A stretch of DNA of 6,620 nt from the NCBI GenBank assembly GCA_007571355.1, contig RKRO01000377.1, positions 1-6,620 of the forward strand, given 5' to 3'. The notes beneath the pieces were generated by a model, which saw only the letters and a program-made list of their open reading frames with translations, had not been told where the DNA came from and searched no databases. This document shows, piece after piece, positions 5,700-6,620 of this stretch. Source of the DNA: Candidatus Poribacteria bacterium. GTDB lineage: Bacteria; Poribacteria; WGA-4E; WGA-3G. The number at the start of each line of letters is the position of its first letter. Position 1 is the first letter of the stretch. Made by a program: the position numbers and the translations under genes.

Positions 5700-6620
5700 C
5701 TATGGTGCTGTTGCTTGTGCAACCTTGGAGTCGCGACTCCTGCCAACACTATTGAAAGCAACCACTCTAAACCGATAGAGCTCACCGCTCTCTAAACCCG
5801 TGACAGTATACGACGTACTCGTACTCCCCGTAGAAATCAAGTCCGACCAGTTCGGTCTATGCCACCCGTTATCATACTTCGCATATTTATACGCATAATC
5901 CGTAATCGGACTACCTCCATCATCCGAAGCCGTCCAACTGAGCTCCATCGTGCCAGCCGCACTGCCAGCCGTCGCACTGAGCCCCGTCGGGGGAACCGGA
6001 ACAGTCGCTGCGGGCGTTTCTGTCAAGATACTCGTACGCGCCCCTGTCCCGACCGCATTCGCAGCACGCATCTGGAAATCATAGGCCGTCCCATTCGTCA
6101 ATCCACTCACAATAAAGTCATAGAACTGGATATCCGGATCAAAACTGCCCACCGATGCCCAACTCTGCCAACTGCCACCACTCACACGATAGCGATACGC
6201 ATAATCCGTAATCGGACTGCCCCCATCACTCGCGGGCGGGTCCCACAGAAGTTCAACGGCACCATTCATAGTACTCGTATCGAAATATGCCGGTGCTCCT
6301 GGAACCGATGCTGGCGGATCCTCAATGGGAGTGTCACCCGGATTATTGCTAGGGTTATCGCCCGGAGTGTCACCCGGATCCTCAACGGGATCCTCACTGC
6401 TGCTCGACACAGATACCGTATAACTCACCTCATACACCGAGTCATCCACATGGTTGTGGACATACGCCGTGATGTCATAATCACCAGACGCATCTGAGGC
6501 AAAGGTATAAGACAACGCCGCAGATGTTACACCGCTGCCGCCGAGGTCCGTTTCTACAAGCGTGCCTAACCCGGTCTCGCTCGGTGATTTCACATACCAC
6601 AGCACTTTTTCATACGCCTC
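5700..6620 (-). CDS. Extracellular two-FN3-domain protein, C-terminal 306 aa (5' end beyond window)
   Basis: The frame is open to the right edge, so the N-terminus is outside; an apparent GTG at 6605 is internal. Residues 1-71 form an Ig-like/PKD-like beta domain ('LWYVKSPSE', 'YTFASDASGDYDITAYV', 'YEVSYTVSV'). Residues 72-106 are a Ser-then-Pro/Asp/Glu/Asn linker with DP and GDTP repeats. Two fibronectin type III domains follow (about 107-204 and 206-306), each with the core Trp ('LLW' and 'LSW'), the Leu-x-x-G-x-x-Y-x-F/R motif and 'A-x-N-x-V-G'. Both carry the loop 'DGGSPITDYAY'. The protein stops right after the second FN3 domain, with no LPxTG, dockerin or other sorting tail. FN3 and Ig-like arrays in secreted bacterial proteins usually mediate adhesion or space catalytic domains; a catalytic part upstream cannot be excluded. 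It is probably co-transcribed with the GspC-like frame. Confidence 0.88.
   Translation of the reverse strand, partial: EAYEKVLWYVKSPSETGLGTLVETDLGGSGVTSAALSYTFASDASGDYDITAYVHNHVDDSVYEVSYTVSVSSSSEDPVEDPGDTPGDNPSNNPGDTPIEDPPASVPGAPAYFDTSTMNGAVELLWDPPASDGGSPITDYAYRYRVSGGSWQSWASVGSFDPDIQFYDFIVSGLTNGTAYDFQMRAANAVGTGARTSILTETPAATVPVPPTGLSATAGSAAGTMELSWTASDDGGSPITDYAYKYAKYDNGWHRPNWSDLISTGSTSTSYTVTGLESGELYRFRVVAFNSVGRSRDSKVAQATAP
5889..5912. repeat. 24-base direct repeat in FN3 domain 2 (copy A)
   Basis: Identical over 24 bases to 6195-6218, in the codons for the shared 'SPITDYAY' loop. Retained DNA identity in the two FN3 domains suggests recent duplication or gene conversion. Confidence 0.8.
6195..6218. 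repeat. 24-base direct repeat in FN3 domain 1 (copy B)
   Basis: Partner of 5889-5912, at the equivalent position of the first FN3 domain, 306 bases away, which matches the domain period of about 102 residues. Confidence 0.8.
6328..6378. repeat. Short tandem-like repeats in the Pro/Asp linker
   Basis: A 15-base unit (GGAGTGTCACCCGGA) occurs at 6328-6342 and 6364-6378, 36 bases apart, with related GGATCCTCAA units beside it. They encode the DP/GDTP repeats of the linker and are likely to vary in copy number between strains. Confidence 0.65.

Noticed and set aside
5859..6497. 212-codon open frame on the plus strand, rich in Arg and Ile
   Set aside because: Antisense to the FN3 domains. Its monotone composition reflects the Gly/Ser/Thr/Asp codons of the opposite strand.

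Overview
The window looks like chromosome from an uncultured Gram-negative-type bacterium. It holds two lipoproteins, a Sec-exported protease with a TolB-like propeller and a fragment related to type II secretion GspC. The set (phytanoyl-CoA dioxygenase-like protein, an environmental-type nucleoside hydrolase, an FN3 surface protein with a Pro/Asp linker, and a peptidase MA/PD40 protein) resembles gene content I associate with Candidatus Poribacteria or related sponge and marine lineages. That assignment is a family-level impression, not a proven one. No RNA gene, CRISPR array, insertion sequence or prophage gene was seen.

Layout. (1) Positions 2956 to 1, minus strand: a tight three-gene envelope operon. 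An extended -10 promoter (2963-2971) precedes a small TPR lipoprotein (GTG at 2937). Ten bases after it comes a CsgG/LpoB-like lipoprotein (ATG at 2522), and 22 bases after that a secreted HExxH metalloprotease with PD40 propeller repeats (GTG at 1783), which runs off the left edge. The last gene has no ATG start and is open at the edge, so it is easy to miss; it is an uninterrupted frame of 594 codons. (2) Positions 2938-3180: divergent intergenic region with a promoter facing each way. (3) Positions 3181-4107, plus strand: an inosine/uridine-preferring nucleoside hydrolase family protein with a lengthened metal-binding loop and a Trp where the usual catalytic His is expected. (4) Positions 4129-4965, minus strand: a PhyH-family Fe(II)/2-oxoglutarate dioxygenase, convergent with the hydrolase and 21 bases from it. 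It is preceded by a near-consensus sigma70 promoter and a leader of about 85 bases. (5) Positions 4966-5217: that promoter and leader, plus two adjacent hairpins with 10-base loops. (6) Positions 5218 to 6620, minus strand: the 3' part of a two-FN3-domain extracellular protein (open at the right edge), followed by a GspC/PulC-like protein whose N-terminal membrane anchor appears to lie in a different reading frame.

Functionally, the left operon is probably one envelope module: two outer-membrane-anchored lipoproteins co-expressed with a secreted protease/propeller protein. The hydrolase and dioxygenase are catabolic or tailoring enzymes without an obvious pathway link. The right-hand pair is a secreted adhesion-type protein and a secretion-related fragment. 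I do not see a clear new defence or mobile system. The best leads are the lipoprotein/protease operon, the atypical hydrolase active site and the apparent frameshift in the GspC-like gene.
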